From contig NZ_JTAN02000005.1 of assembly GCF_000949135.2 (NCBI RefSeq), forward strand, positions 310,001 to 374,000: a stretch of DNA of 64,000 nucleotides. Reading direction: 5' to 3'. A program made the position numbers and the translations under genes. The DNA is from Burkholderia sp. USMB20. Its GTDB lineage: Bacteria; Pseudomonadota; Gammaproteobacteria; Burkholderiales; Burkholderiaceae. The notes beneath the pieces are model-generated. The model worked only from the letters and a program-made list of their open reading frames with translations, searched no databases and had not been told where the DNA came from. This document shows, in pieces, positions 25,757 to 34,586 of this stretch. Numbering within the stretch: the first letter of the stretch is position 1; every line of letters starts with the position of its first letter.

Positions 25757-25786
25757 GCGGGCGCGCGCATCATGCGCGCCCGGTCG
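25757..25786 (+). terminator. Possible terminator hairpin after the aminopeptidase gene
   Basis: A strong GC-rich inverted repeat (CGGGCGCGC-type arms around ATCATG) lies about 20 bp after the stop codon. There is no clear T-run, so it may only stabilise the 3' end. Confidence 0.35.
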
Positions 25787-25848
25787 AGCGCGTTTCCCGT
25801 TCCGGATAGAATCGTCGTTCGACCACTTCCGCACCACGGTGCTCCGTC

Positions 25849-26217
25849 ATGACCGACTTCTCCCGCTCCGTCGACGCCCTCTCGCCCGAGCACGTCACGA
25901 CCGCATTCGATTTGCCCGGCCACACGATCGTCCGCTCGCTCGGCGTCGCACAGGGCATCATCGTGCGTTCGCGCTCGATCGTCGGCTCGTTCGGCGCGGC
26001 GCTGCAAACCATCTTCGGCGGCAACATCACGCTCTATACGTCGCTGTGCGAGAAGGCGCGCCAGCAGGCGTTCGACAAGATGCTCGCCGACGCGCGCAAG
26101 CTCGGCGCGAACGCGATCGTCGCGATGCGCTACGACTCGACCGAGATCGGGTCGGGCGTCACGGAAGTCATCTGCTACGGCACGGCCGTACAGGTCGCGC
26201 GCGACGCCGGCGTCTGA
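25849..26217 (+). CDS. YbjQ/UPF0145 family protein
   Basis: The 122-residue protein covers one complete YbjQ-like domain: [10 protein letters not shown], then a helix with Ala-Arg-x-Gln-Ala-Phe-Asp-Lys-Met, then [12 protein letters not shown] and a final strand. The family forms homopentamers of unknown role and is sometimes named heavy-metal-binding, without a demonstrated metal function. The protein is cytoplasmic, with no signal or membrane segment. It stands alone: the aminopeptidase ends 110 bp upstream and the convergent PepSY gene ends 35 bp downstream, with a short tandem repeat between. Confidence 0.85.
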   Translation: MTDFSRSVDALSPEHVTTAFDLPGHTIVRSLGVAQGIIVRSRSIVGSFGAALQTIFGGNITLYTSLCEKARQQAFDKMLADARKLGANAIVAMRYDSTEIGSGVTEVICYGTAVQVARDAGV

Positions 26218-26228
26218 CCGTCAGCCGT

Positions 26229-26260
26229 TATGCGCTTATGCGCTTATGCGCTTATGCGCT
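26229..26260. repeat. Four tandem copies of an 8-bp unit (TATGCGCT)
   Basis: Four perfect copies lie between the YbjQ gene and the end of the convergent PepSY gene. The repeat includes the stop codon of the PepSY gene, so copy number changes would not alter either protein beyond that point. Confidence 0.9.
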
Positions 26261-26962
26261 GGCCGCACACACGATCGCGACGATCGAGCCGATCACGAGC
26301 ACCACGCCGATCGTCTTGCGCTTGTTCAGCTCCGTCCACAACAGCACGCCGGTGAGCGACAGCAGGACCAGCGCGCCCGCGAGCGTATCGACGAGCAGCA
26401 CCCAGCCGATGCTCGTCCCGACGCCCTTGTGCAGGTTCGTCAGCCACGCGAGCGTGCCGTTGCCGGTACGCTTGAGCGTCATCGTGTCGCTGCCGATCCA
26501 GTAGTCGACCGCGACGTTTTCATGCGGCGACGCGAACACGAGTTGCCAGTGCTCCGGCTGCACGGTTTCGCGGTCGCCCCATGCGACCGGATGCGCGGGC
26601 TCCTTCTGCACGCGGCCCATGCGTTCGGGCAGATGCAGATCCGGTTGCGCGCGCAGCCATTGCTCGAGCGCGCGCGGTGACGCGGGCCGCGGATCGGGCA
26701 CGCCGAGCCGCAACGTCTCAACGCGCGGCGCGCCGGTCTGGATGCGCAGCGGCGGCGCACGATGATTCAGCAGGAAGCCCGTCGTGCCGAACAGCAGGCC
26801 GAGCGCCGCGCCCCACAGGCCGATCCAGCCGTGCACCTTGCGCAGCCATTTGATGAAGGTGCCGCGGCGCGAACGCGCGCCGCCGGAGCCGGCCGGGCGC
26901 ACGCCCGGCGCGATGCGCGACGCGGATGCCGCGTCGATGTCGATGGGATCGGCAACGCTCAC
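26252..26962 (-). CDS. PepSY-domain inner-membrane protein of the iron module
   Basis: The 236-residue product has a transmembrane segment near residues 42-60 with the typical Lys-Val-His-Gly-Trp-Ile-Gly-Leu-Trp lead-in of PepSY-associated membrane proteins. A periplasmic region follows (about 65-165). Two more membrane segments lie around 175-200 and 210-232, preceded by His-Lys-Gly-Val-Gly. Such proteins often accompany siderophore receptors and are proposed to reduce or help release ferric iron. The GTG start at 26962 overlaps the stop of the hydroxylase gene as GTGA, which supports this start. It is the last gene of the receptor-hydroxylase-PepSY unit. Confidence 0.85.
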   Translation of the reverse strand: MSVADPIDIDAASASRIAPGVRPAGSGGARSRRGTFIKWLRKVHGWIGLWGAALGLLFGTTGFLLNHRAPPLRIQTGAPRVETLRLGVPDPRPASPRALEQWLRAQPDLHLPERMGRVQKEPAHPVAWGDRETVQPEHWQLVFASPHENVAVDYWIGSDTMTLKRTGNGTLAWLTNLHKGVGTSIGWVLLVDTLAGALVLLSLTGVLLWTELNKRKTIGVVLVIGSIVAIVCAASA

Positions 26963-27642
26963 GTCTCGCTCCAGATTCTCAGAAGATTGTGGTAGCAGCC
27001 GACCAGGCTGCGGCACGCCTGCGTATCGGCGCCGCCGGCGTTGAGCCGCTGGATCGCCGTGTCCATGTCGAACAGCAGCGCCCGCTGTGCATCGCTGCGC
27101 ACGAGGCTCTGCACCCAGAAGAAACTCGCGACGCGCACGCCGCGCGTGACCGGTGTGACCTGGTGCAGGCTCGTCGCCGGATAGACGATCATGTCGCCCG
27201 CGGGCAGCTTGACCTGTTGCACGCCATACGCGTCCTCGATCACGAGTTCGCCGCCGTCGTATTCGTCCGGCGCGGACAGGAACAGCGTGACCGACACGTC
27301 GGTGCGCAGCTTCACGCCGTTCGGCAGCACGCGCACCGCGCCGTCCACGTGACTGCCGAACGTCATCCCGCCTTCGTAGCGGTTGAAGAGCAGCGGATAG
27401 ACCTGGTTCGGCAGCGCCGCGCTGATGAACAGCGGATTGCGCTCGACCGCAGCGAGGATCGCGTCGCCCAGTTCGCGCGCAATCGGCGCATGCTCGGCGA
27501 TCTGCTGGTTGCGCTTGACCGGCGCGCCCGTGTAGCCGGCCGTCGCGCGGCCGTCGACCCACGCGTCGCCCGCCTGGTCGAGCCGGTCACGCACCGTGCG
27601 CACCTGCTCGGGCGTCAGCACGTTCGGGATGTGTACAAGCAT
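26959..27642 (-). CDS. piuC: PKHD-type Fe(II)/2-oxoglutarate hydroxylase, PiuC-like
   Basis: The 227-residue product is the normal PiuC/YbiX length. The metal-binding facial triad is visible as H98 and D100 (Ser-His-Val-Asp) with H160, and an Arg about ten residues later would bind 2-oxoglutarate. PiuC-like enzymes are iron-regulated and sit beside TonB-dependent receptors that import catecholate or related siderophores. Their exact substrate is uncertain. The ATG has GGTGGA upstream. The gene starts 46 bp after the receptor stop and overlaps the PepSY gene by four bases, so the three form an operon under the Fur box at 30047. Confidence 0.9.
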   Translation of the reverse strand: MLVHIPNVLTPEQVRTVRDRLDQAGDAWVDGRATAGYTGAPVKRNQQIAEHAPIARELGDAILAAVERNPLFISAALPNQVYPLLFNRYEGGMTFGSHVDGAVRVLPNGVKLRTDVSVTLFLSAPDEYDGGELVIEDAYGVQQVKLPAGDMIVYPATSLHQVTPVTRGVRVASFFWVQSLVRSDAQRALLFDMDTAIQRLNAGGADTQACRSLVGCYHNLLRIWSET

Positions 27643-27688
27643 CGTTCCACCTTTTTCATCGAATGACGCGGCGATCGCACGCGTGCGG

Positions 27689-29884
27689 TCAGAACCGGTA
27701 GTCGAGCGTCGCGAGGAACGTGCGTCCGACGCCCGGCACCGCGCGGCCGCCGTCCGACTGGATCAGCGCATCGTAATAGAACTTGTCGGTCAGGTTCAGC
27801 AGGTTCAGGCGCAGGTCCCACTGCTTCGCGTGATACGCGGCCGTTGCATCCCAGCGCGTATAGCCGCCCACCTGCACGTAGTTCGTGTTCGCCGCGTAGC
27901 GACCCGACATGTAGGTCGGGCCGCCGCCGATTTCCCAGTGCGGCGTGAACGCATACGTAGTCCACAGCGTGAACGTGTTGCGTGGCGTATTCGCGAGCGT
28001 CTTGCCCTGGGTGCCGTCGAGCGCGCTCAGGATCACGCCGTTCATGTACGTATAGCTGCCGAACACCTGCCACTTCGGCGTGATGTGGCCAGTCACGCTC
28101 GCCTGGAAGCCACGCACGCGAATGTCGCCCTCGAGCAGGTATTCACCCGTCGACGTCAGCGTGCGCGCGTTGCTCTTCTCCTGCTGGAACAGCGCCGACG
28201 TGACCGACAGGTTGTCGTTCAGCAGATCCCACTTGCCGCCGACCTCGTACGACTTCGTGTGTTCCGGCGACAGGTTCTGCGTGTTGTTCGTGACCGTCAG
28301 CGTCTCGAGCGACGGGTTGAACGACGTGCCGTACGAGAAGTAGTACGACTGCGATTCGGTCGGCTGGTAGATCACGCCGGCCCGCACGCTCGTGAAATGG
28401 TTCGTCTGCGACGCGTAGCCCGGCGCGCTCACCGTGTTCGCGAGATGCGCCTGGAAGCGATCCCAGCGCAGCCCGCCGACGAATTTCCAGTCGCGGCCGA
28501 TCGATACCGTGTCATTCATGTACGCGGCGAGCGTCGTCGCGCCCGATTCAGCGTGGTTGGCCGGCGTCTGCGTCGCGTTGGACGCGCTCGACGACAGATA
28601 GGCCGGATCGATCAGCGACAGGATCGGCAGGCCGCTGCGCGTATACGCCTGGTTCGTGTAGCTGTCGTGCCCGACCTCGACGCCCGCGATCAGGTCGTGC
28701 TTCACGAAGCCGGTGTCGAACTTGAAATGCGCCATCGTGTCGTTGTCGACCGAATGGTTTTCGATCACGCGATCGTGACTCGCGAGCTTCACGTACAGCG
28801 CGGACATCGGCAACGACGTGTAGTTGCCGTTCGCGAGCGCGGTGCTCGACGCGAGCGGCCCGGTCAGTACCGCGTTCGCGGCCGTCTCGCGCGCATCGGT
28901 CATCGAGTGCGAGAACGACGTGCGGTTGCTGATCGTCAGCGCGTCGTTGACGCGATGATCGATGCGCGCGGACACCGTCTGCACGTCCTGGATCGTGCGG
29001 TCGTCGGTGAGGCCGTAGAACGTGTGCTTCGATACCGGCGCCGGATGGCCGTTGACCGCGAGCACGCCGTAGTCCGGCATGTCGTAGTTGTGCTGGATCA
29101 GCGCGGACAGCGTGATCTCCGTCGGCGTGCCGATGCCGAAGCGCAGCTCCGGCGCGATTCCGTAGTCCTTGTTCTTCATCACGTCGCGCGTCGAGCCGAG
29201 CGACTGGCCGAACGCGTTGATGCGGAACGCGGAGGTCACGCCGAGCGGCCGGTTCAGGTCGACGCTCGCGCGGTAGTGGTCGTCGGTGCCGAGCGTCGTC
29301 GACACTTCGGCGGACGGCTTCAGGTTCGCCTTCTTCGACACCTGGTTGATCACGCCGCCCGTCGAGCCGCGCCCGAACAGCATCGACGACGGGCCGTACA
29401 GCACCTCGACCGAATCGAGATCGAACGTGTCGCGGTAGTACTGGTTACGGTCGCGGAAGCCGTCGAGATAGATGTCGTTCTGCGCGGTGAAGCCGCGCAG
29501 GTTGATGTTGTTGCCGATCTGCCCGCCTTCCGCGCCGCCGATCGTGATGCCCGGCGCATTGCGCAGCGCGTCCTGGAACGACGTGAGCCCCTGCGATTCC
29601 AGCAGCGCCTTGTTGATCACCGTGACCGACTGCGGAATGTCGCGCAGCGCGGTGGGGGGTTTCGCGCCGACGGTCGAACGCTCGGCCTGGAAGTCCTGAT
29701 GCACGGCCTGCCCCGCCACGTTGACCGTCGGCAGCGTGTCGCTCGCGGCCGGCGTCGCACTGCCCGGTTTCGCGGTGACGGCCGGCGCCGACTCGGCGCT
29801 CGTGCTCTGCGCGAATGCAGGCGAAGCGATAGGCAAAGCAAAGGCCAGCGCGAGCGCACTCGCGAACGGGGTCTTGTTCGGCAT
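27689..29884 (-). CDS. TonB-dependent siderophore receptor (Fiu/PiuA-like)
   Basis: The 731-residue outer-membrane protein has a signal peptide (residues 1-26), a TonB-box-like Leu-Pro-Thr-Val-Asn-Val near residue 51, and a plug domain with the Ile-Pro-Gln-Ser-Val-Thr-Val and [11 protein letters not shown] motifs. A 22-strand barrel follows, ending in Asp-Tyr-Arg-Phe with a terminal Phe. The pairing with piuC and PepSY genes places it among Fiu/PiuA-type receptors for mono- or di-catecholate siderophores and their antibiotic conjugates. Substrate specificity is inferred from context only. The chosen ATG at 29884 starts the signal peptide. Iron control is supported by the upstream Fur-box match. 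Confidence 0.9.
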   Translation of the reverse strand: MPNKTPFASALALAFALPIASPAFAQSTSAESAPAVTAKPGSATPAASDTLPTVNVAGQAVHQDFQAERSTVGAKPPTALRDIPQSVTVINKALLESQGLTSFQDALRNAPGITIGGAEGGQIGNNINLRGFTAQNDIYLDGFRDRNQYYRDTFDLDSVEVLYGPSSMLFGRGSTGGVINQVSKKANLKPSAEVSTTLGTDDHYRASVDLNRPLGVTSAFRINAFGQSLGSTRDVMKNKDYGIAPELRFGIGTPTEITLSALIQHNYDMPDYGVLAVNGHPAPVSKHTFYGLTDDRTIQDVQTVSARIDHRVNDALTISNRTSFSHSMTDARETAANAVLTGPLASSTALANGNYTSLPMSALYVKLASHDRVIENHSVDNDTMAHFKFDTGFVKHDLIAGVEVGHDSYTNQAYTRSGLPILSLIDPAYLSSSASNATQTPANHAESGATTLAAYMNDTVSIGRDWKFVGGLRWDRFQAHLANTVSAPGYASQTNHFTSVRAGVIYQPTESQSYYFSYGTSFNPSLETLTVTNNTQNLSPEHTKSYEVGGKWDLLNDNLSVTSALFQQEKSNARTLTSTGEYLLEGDIRVRGFQASVTGHITPKWQVFGSYTYMNGVILSALDGTQGKTLANTPRNTFTLWTTYAFTPHWEIGGGPTYMSGRYAANTNYVQVGGYTRWDATAAYHAKQWDLRLNLLNLTDKFYYDALIQSDGGRAVPGVGRTFLATLDYRF

Positions 29885-30470
29885 GAAAATCCAGTCGGAA
29901 TTTGAAACCGCCCCGCGTGGACGCGCGGCGACGCGCGCACGAGGCACGGATACGCTGGCTCGCTGGCCGCCGACGATCAGACCGACGGCGACACTAGCTG
30001 GCTACGGTTGACGAGTGACCGGCAGCGCAGTCGTCGCCGCGGTCATGAAAATGAGAATCGGTATCATTCCAGATATTTCTTTTCGTTTCAATTGATACCC
30101 GCTTCATCATACGAAAGCACGATGTTTCGAAAAATTACGGAAAGTTTTATGTAATTATATGAATGGCTTTTGTAATTGATCGGAATATTCAGTCTGACAA
30201 ATTTAGGGCTGGGAGCCTTGTGCAGCAAGGCACTGAAGTATCAGCCTCTTTTCGGATTTCATCCTCGGCGCGCTCGATGATGCGCACCGCTTTCAGCTCC
30301 GATACCTCGCATCACGCGAAACGACAGTCGCCGGATTGATTGCTCAGATGATTATCCAGGCCGAATGCCGTTTGGAATTCGATTGAAACAAGAAAGCAAT
30401 TTGAAATGAATTGCGACGCATGAGGCCGGTTTCCCGTGAACGGCAAACGCATCGCCCCTATGGCGTCGAC
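29885..30470. other. 586 bp intergenic region between the siderophore receptor and the MFS gene
   Basis: The part next to the receptor holds the Fur-box match (30047-30065). From about 30066 to 30220 base composition drops sharply to AT-rich, unlike the surroundings. The remainder up to the MFS stop shows no gene I can support. No terminator with a clear stem and T-run was seen for the MFS gene. Confidence 0.5.
30047..30065. promoter_or_regulatory. Fur box upstream of the siderophore receptor operon
   Basis: The 19 bases from 30047 match the classical Fur consensus at 15 of 19 positions. The site lies 163 bp upstream of the receptor start codon. Iron-dependent repression of the receptor, piuC and PepSY genes is therefore expected. 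Confidence 0.75.
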
Positions 30471-31721
30471 TCAATGATCGCGCTCCAGCGACGTCATGTT
30501 CCGCAAGGTCGGGAACAACCGCATCCATGTCAGCGCGACGGCGATCGTCGCCGCGCCGCCGACGACGATCGCCGCCGGCGCGCCCCACCACGCAGCCGTC
30601 ACGCCGGATTCGAATTCGCCGAGCTGGTTCGACGTACCGATGAACAGCGAGTTGACGGCGCTCACGCGGCCGAGCATGTCGTCGGGCGTGCGCAGTTGCA
30701 CGAGCGACAGGCGCACGACGACGCTCACCACGTCCGATGCGCCGAGCGCCGCCAGCGCGACGAGCGACACCACGAAATTGCGTGACAACCCGAACACGAT
30801 CGTCGCGATGCCGAACGCGATCACGCCGCCGAACATCGCGCGGCCCGGCCGCCCTTTCAGCGGAAAGCGCGTGAGCCACAGCGTGCCCGCGAGCGCGCCG
30901 ACCGCCGGCGCCGCGCGCAACGCGCCGAGCCCCCACGGCCCGACCTGCAGGATGTCGCGCGCGTAGATCGGCAGCAGCGCGGTCGCGCCGCCGAACAGCA
31001 CCGCGAACAGGTCGAGCGACAGCGCGCCGAGGATCGCCGGTTCGCGCCGGATGAACGCGATGCCGGAAAACACCGACCGCAGCGTGACCGGTTCGCGCGC
31101 CGGCGGCGCACTGCGCAGCGGAATCGTGCCGCTCAGGATGGCCGCGATCGCGAACGCCACGACGCTCGTGCCGAACGCCGCGGGCGCGCCGACGCCATAC
31201 AGCACCCCGCCGAACGCGGGCCCGAGAATCTGCGCGGCCTGGTTCGCGGACGTCGACAGCGCGGTCGCGCGCGGCAGGTCGCCGCGCGGCACGACGGCCG
31301 GCAGCAGCGACGACACCGACGGCGATTCGAACGCACGCGCGGTGCCGACGATCGCGGCCAGCGCATACACGCCCGGGGCGGTGAGCCCGCCTTGCGCCGC
31401 GCCGAACAGGAATACGCCGGCGGCCAGCGCCTCGACGCCCTGGCAGATCGTCGCGATGCGCCGGCGGTCGTAGCGGTCGGCCACCTGCCCGACGATGAGC
31501 GTCAGCGCGAACATCGGCACGAACTGCGCAAGCCCGACGAGCCCGAGCGCGAACGCGCTGTGCGTGAGCGCATAGACGTACCAGCCGATCGCGACCGACA
31601 GGATCTGGAAAGCGAGCGACGACATCACGCGCGTGCCCCAGAAGCGCTGGAACGGTGTGTGGCGGAACAGGTTGGCGGGTAACGGCGACGGCGAAGTGGA
31701 TTCGGGTAACGGGGTGGTCAT
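30471..31721 (-). CDS. Major facilitator superfamily exporter (EntS-like)
   Basis: The 416-residue inner-membrane protein has about 12 hydrophobic segments. The MFS loop 2-3 motif is present as Gly-Gln-Val-Ala-Asp-Arg-Tyr-Asp-Arg-Arg. Its closest family pattern is the MFS_3/EntS group, which exports enterobactin-like siderophores and various hydrophobic compounds. The ATG at 31721 starts just before the first membrane-flanking region. The Shine-Dalgarno is weak. It is transcribed in the same direction as the iron module but lies 586 bp upstream of the receptor with its own leader. The 361 bp between it and the patatin gene contains the heptamer repeat array. Confidence 0.82.
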   Translation of the reverse strand: MTTPLPESTSPSPLPANLFRHTPFQRFWGTRVMSSLAFQILSVAIGWYVYALTHSAFALGLVGLAQFVPMFALTLIVGQVADRYDRRRIATICQGVEALAAGVFLFGAAQGGLTAPGVYALAAIVGTARAFESPSVSSLLPAVVPRGDLPRATALSTSANQAAQILGPAFGGVLYGVGAPAAFGTSVVAFAIAAILSGTIPLRSAPPAREPVTLRSVFSGIAFIRREPAILGALSLDLFAVLFGGATALLPIYARDILQVGPWGLGALRAAPAVGALAGTLWLTRFPLKGRPGRAMFGGVIAFGIATIVFGLSRNFVVSLVALAALGASDVVSVVVRLSLVQLRTPDDMLGRVSAVNSLFIGTSNQLGEFESGVTAAWWGAPAAIVVGGAATIAVALTWMRLFPTLRNMTSLERDH

Positions 31722-32082
31722 CGGCGAGACGTCGTGGAGGAAGGCCGGCGATCGCCGATACGCGATGCGGCCAAAGCGCGATGATAGCTTCAACCAACGA
31801 AACCTTGCCGGATGGCTATCGGATGCCGATGCTGATTCGGCCGCCATTGCACGCACCGCGCGGCACAATGCAACGCCGAACCGCGCCGCATCGCGTAAAA
31901 AAGGTCTTTCGCCGATTCCCGGGCAGAGGGGGGCCTGCGTTCTGCGTTCTGCGTTCTGCGTTCTGCGTTCTGCGTTCTGCGTTCTGCGTTCTGCGTTCTG
32001 CGTTCTGCGTTCTGCGTTCTGCGTTCTGCATTCTGCATTCTGCATTCTGCGTTCATGAGTTTGTACGCGGCGCGGGCAACCT
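31722..32082. other. 361 bp intergenic region upstream of the MFS gene
   Basis: The gap lies between the stop of the patatin-like gene and the start of the MFS gene, both on the minus strand. One third of it is the heptamer array at 31935-32053. The remaining 210 bp before the MFS start should hold its promoter; no clear motif stands out. Confidence 0.5.
31935..32053. repeat. Seventeen tandem copies of a 7-bp unit (CTGCGTT)
   Basis: Thirteen CTGCGTT copies, then three CTGCATT copies and one CTGCGTT, run without interruption. The array lies 214 bp upstream of the MFS exporter start and 30 bp after the patatin stop. Both genes read leftward, so it is outside any supported gene. Such perfect short arrays change length by slippage. 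Confidence 0.95.
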
Positions 32083-32967
32083 TCAATGCGACAGCGCCGC
32101 GGCGTGATCGTGCTCGCGCAGTTGGCCGGGAATCGCGCACTGCGCGAGCCCGCCCGCATCGATCCATGCGCGCGTGCGTTCCGCGGCCCTGTCGATCAGT
32201 TGCGCGCACTGCGAGTAATCGTATGACGACACCTCGAGCGGACAGAGCGGCGGCACGACATGGATTTGCGCGCGTGCCGCGTACAGCTCCAGATCGCGCA
32301 CCAGTTGCCGCGCGATCACGAGCGTCAGCGCGTGCGTCGCGTGCGCGATCGCGCTGCGCGGCGGTACGCGCAACGCACAGGCGAACCCGGCCGGCAGCAC
32401 GACGATCCGCCTGGCGCCGAGCGCGATCGCAACCGAGATCGGCGTATTGTTCGCGACGCCTCCGTCGACGAGCTCCACGTCGCCGATGCGAACCGACGGA
32501 AACACGCCGGGAATCGCCGCGCTGGCTTGCACGGCATCCACGACCGGGCCGGCGGACAGCACGACCTCCGCGCCGCTCAGCACGTCGGTCGCGACGATGT
32601 GGAGCGGCAACGCGGCCTGTTCGATCCGCCGGTACGGCAGGTTCGTTTCCAGCAGCACGCGCAGCGCATCGGCCTCGACCAGATGCGGCCGGTTGCGCAG
32701 CAGCATCGCGAAGAGGCTGCGCATTGAAAACGGCATGACGTCCTGGCGGCGGATCCTGCACCACAGCGCGGCGAGCATCGCGACGCCATCCGCATCCGGC
32801 CGGCCGGCGAAATAGGCGGCATTGATCGCGCCCGCCGACGCGCCGACGACGCAATCGGCCCGTTCGCCGCTCGCCACCAGCTCGCGGAGCATGCCGACCT
32901 CGATCGCGCCGAGACTGCCGCCACCGGCGAACACGAAGGCGGTTGTGGGAGTGGGATCGGAAGTCAC
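32083..32967 (-). CDS. Patatin-like phospholipase
   Basis: The 294-residue product has the patatin oxyanion loop Gly-Gly-Gly-Ser-Leu-Gly-Ala (15-21), the nucleophile elbow Gly-Ala-Ser-Ala-Gly with Ser44, and the dyad aspartate D168 in Asp-Gly-Gly. It is therefore a complete Ser-Asp lipid acyl hydrolase. No signal peptide is visible; members act in the cytoplasm or are exported by other routes. The GTG at 32967 is preceded by GGAGG seven bases upstream and places the oxyanion loop at the usual distance. An in-frame ATG at 33009 would add 14 residues and lacks a ribosome-binding site. The porin gene upstream ends with its own terminator, so the patatin gene is probably transcribed alone. Confidence 0.88.
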   Translation of the reverse strand: MTSDPTPTTAFVFAGGGSLGAIEVGMLRELVASGERADCVVGASAGAINAAYFAGRPDADGVAMLAALWCRIRRQDVMPFSMRSLFAMLLRNRPHLVEADALRVLLETNLPYRRIEQAALPLHIVATDVLSGAEVVLSAGPVVDAVQASAAIPGVFPSVRIGDVELVDGGVANNTPISVAIALGARRIVVLPAGFACALRVPPRSAIAHATHALTLVIARQLVRDLELYAARAQIHVVPPLCPLEVSSYDYSQCAQLIDRAAERTRAWIDAGGLAQCAIPGQLREHDHAAALSH

Positions 32968-33114
32968 GGTGCGTCCTCCAGCGGTTGGCTGCGACAGTGC
33001 TTTCTCCATGATGGATCGTGCGGCGCCCCGGCTGTCCTGATGAAAACCCTGCCGGCCCGCGGCCCCGGCGGTTCGGTGACGTGCCCGCCGCGTTCCCCGG
33101 CATTCCGCGCTGAA

Positions 33115-33143
33115 CAAAAAAAAGCGCGAACCACGGTTCGCGC
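33115..33143 (-). terminator. Rho-independent terminator after the porin gene
   Basis: On the minus strand a perfect 9-bp stem (arms 33135-33143 and 33124-33132, two-base loop) is followed by a run of nine T residues. It starts 48 bp after the porin stop codon. Confidence 0.85.
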
Positions 33144-33190
33144 CAAAGAGAGACCTCGCTGAAGACGTCGAAAAAACTACCTCACCCCGC

Positions 33191-34330
33191 TCAGAACGAA
33201 TGCCGCATCCCGATTCGCACGTCGGCCTGCGTCTGCGTCGTCGACGGCGTGAAGCTGTAGCCGACCACCGCATCGACGCCCTGCGACGCGCGCAGGTAAT
33301 CGCCGGAGATGTACACATCGGTGCGCTTGGACAGCAGGTAGTGCAGGCCGGCCGTGCCCTGGTTCCAGTGGTGGCCTTCGAAGCGCGTGTGCTGGTAGCC
33401 CGCGATCAGGCTCAGCGCCGGCGTGAACTGGTACAAGCCGCCGCCTTCATACACCTGCATGTGCGACGACTGGCCGAAACCCTTGATCGTCGTGTACGAG
33501 AAGTTCGCGTCGAGCGTCAGCTTGCCGATCGTGTAGCTCGTGCCGACGCCGAACGTGCCTTGGCTGTCGACGTCCATCGCGGTGTTCGCGAACAGGTCGG
33601 TGCGCGCGCCGGTCGCCGGATCGACGGTGACGGTCTGCTGGCCGAGGAATGTATGCGTGCCGATCATCGCGTACGGGTCGAACGCGTAGATGCCGTTCGG
33701 GTTGTTCAGGCGAGTGTACGCGGCGCCGATCGAGAAGTCGCCCTTCGTGTAGCTCGCGCCCGCGCTCCATGCGCTGTTGCGGTGGAAGTTGCCGGCGACG
33801 TTGCCGAACGAATACATCGCGCCGAACTTGACGCCGTTCAGGTCGTTCGACAGGAACTTGACGGAGTTAGGCAGGCGGTCGCCGTTGAAGCGGTCGAAGT
33901 CGCCCTGGTGAATCGCGTAGCCGCTGCCCCATGCCGAGATGTTGTAGATCGACACGAGCTCGTTGGTGATGTCGAGCTGGTTGCCGAACGACAGCGTGCC
34001 CCAATCGTTCTGGAGACCGACATAAGCCTGCCGCCCGAACTCCGCCCCGCCGAAGCCGAGCTGCCCGTTGCCGAGGTGGAAACCGCTCTCGAGCGCGAAC
34101 ACGGCCTTCAGGCCGCCGCCGAGATCTTCCGTGCCTTTCAGGCCGAAGCGGTTCCCGTACGACACGCCGTCATCGAACTTGACCACGTGCGAACCGCCCG
34201 TGTTGTTCACGTACGTGATGCCCGCGTCGAGAATCCCGTACAGCGTCACGCTGCTCTGCGCGTGGCCGATGGCGGGAATACAGGCCGCGCATGCCAGCGC
34301 GGCTGCTACGGCAACTTTCTTTTGCTTCAT
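33191..34330 (-). CDS. General outer-membrane porin (Burkholderia/Neisseria type)
   Basis: The 379-residue protein has a signal peptide (residues 1-25, ending Gly-His-Ala) followed by Gln-Ser-Ser-Val-Thr-Leu-Tyr-Gly, the classical start of Gram-negative trimeric porins of beta-proteobacteria. It has the Asp-Leu-Gly-Gly-Gly-Leu-Lys-Ala-Val-Phe strand and a C-terminal Met-Arg-His-Ser-Phe with the terminal Phe needed for barrel assembly. Sixteen strands are expected. The ATG at 34330 has GGAGGG upstream. It stands between the patatin gene and the choline-binding protein gene, all leftward. A role in choline-sulfate or betaine entry is possible from location but not shown. Confidence 0.92.
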   Translation of the reverse strand: MKQKKVAVAAALACAACIPAIGHAQSSVTLYGILDAGITYVNNTGGSHVVKFDDGVSYGNRFGLKGTEDLGGGLKAVFALESGFHLGNGQLGFGGAEFGRQAYVGLQNDWGTLSFGNQLDITNELVSIYNISAWGSGYAIHQGDFDRFNGDRLPNSVKFLSNDLNGVKFGAMYSFGNVAGNFHRNSAWSAGASYTKGDFSIGAAYTRLNNPNGIYAFDPYAMIGTHTFLGQQTVTVDPATGARTDLFANTAMDVDSQGTFGVGTSYTIGKLTLDANFSYTTIKGFGQSSHMQVYEGGGLYQFTPALSLIAGYQHTRFEGHHWNQGTAGLHYLLSKRTDVYISGDYLRASQGVDAVVGYSFTPSTTQTQADVRIGMRHSF

Positions 34331-34586
34331 TGTCGACCACCCTCCCTGAACCCTTCGATGGAAAGAACCGTGGCCTGGCGCGCACAGCAATACGCCGGCT
34401 GATTCGAATTCGGTACGTCCGCTGGCTTCGGCATTTCGTTTTCCGCAATAACGCAGCCATTGGCGAAAAATACAAACCCATATTTCAGGTCACCCGTCTG
34501 AAGGCGACACCAAATGGTCTCGATGCGACCGTTCGGGAAAACACGGAGGCGGGCGGCGCGGCGAGAAACCGGCCGCCCGGAGGCGG

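Noticed and set aside
30352-30470. Extended MFS frame or separate small gene after the MFS stop
   Set aside because: The frame is a shifted translation of the MFS gene running into AT-rich intergenic DNA.
31790-32060. Heptamer array as a coding repeat of seven residues
   Set aside because: The minus-strand frames crossing it are not linked to any domain; the patatin gene stops before it and the MFS gene starts after it.
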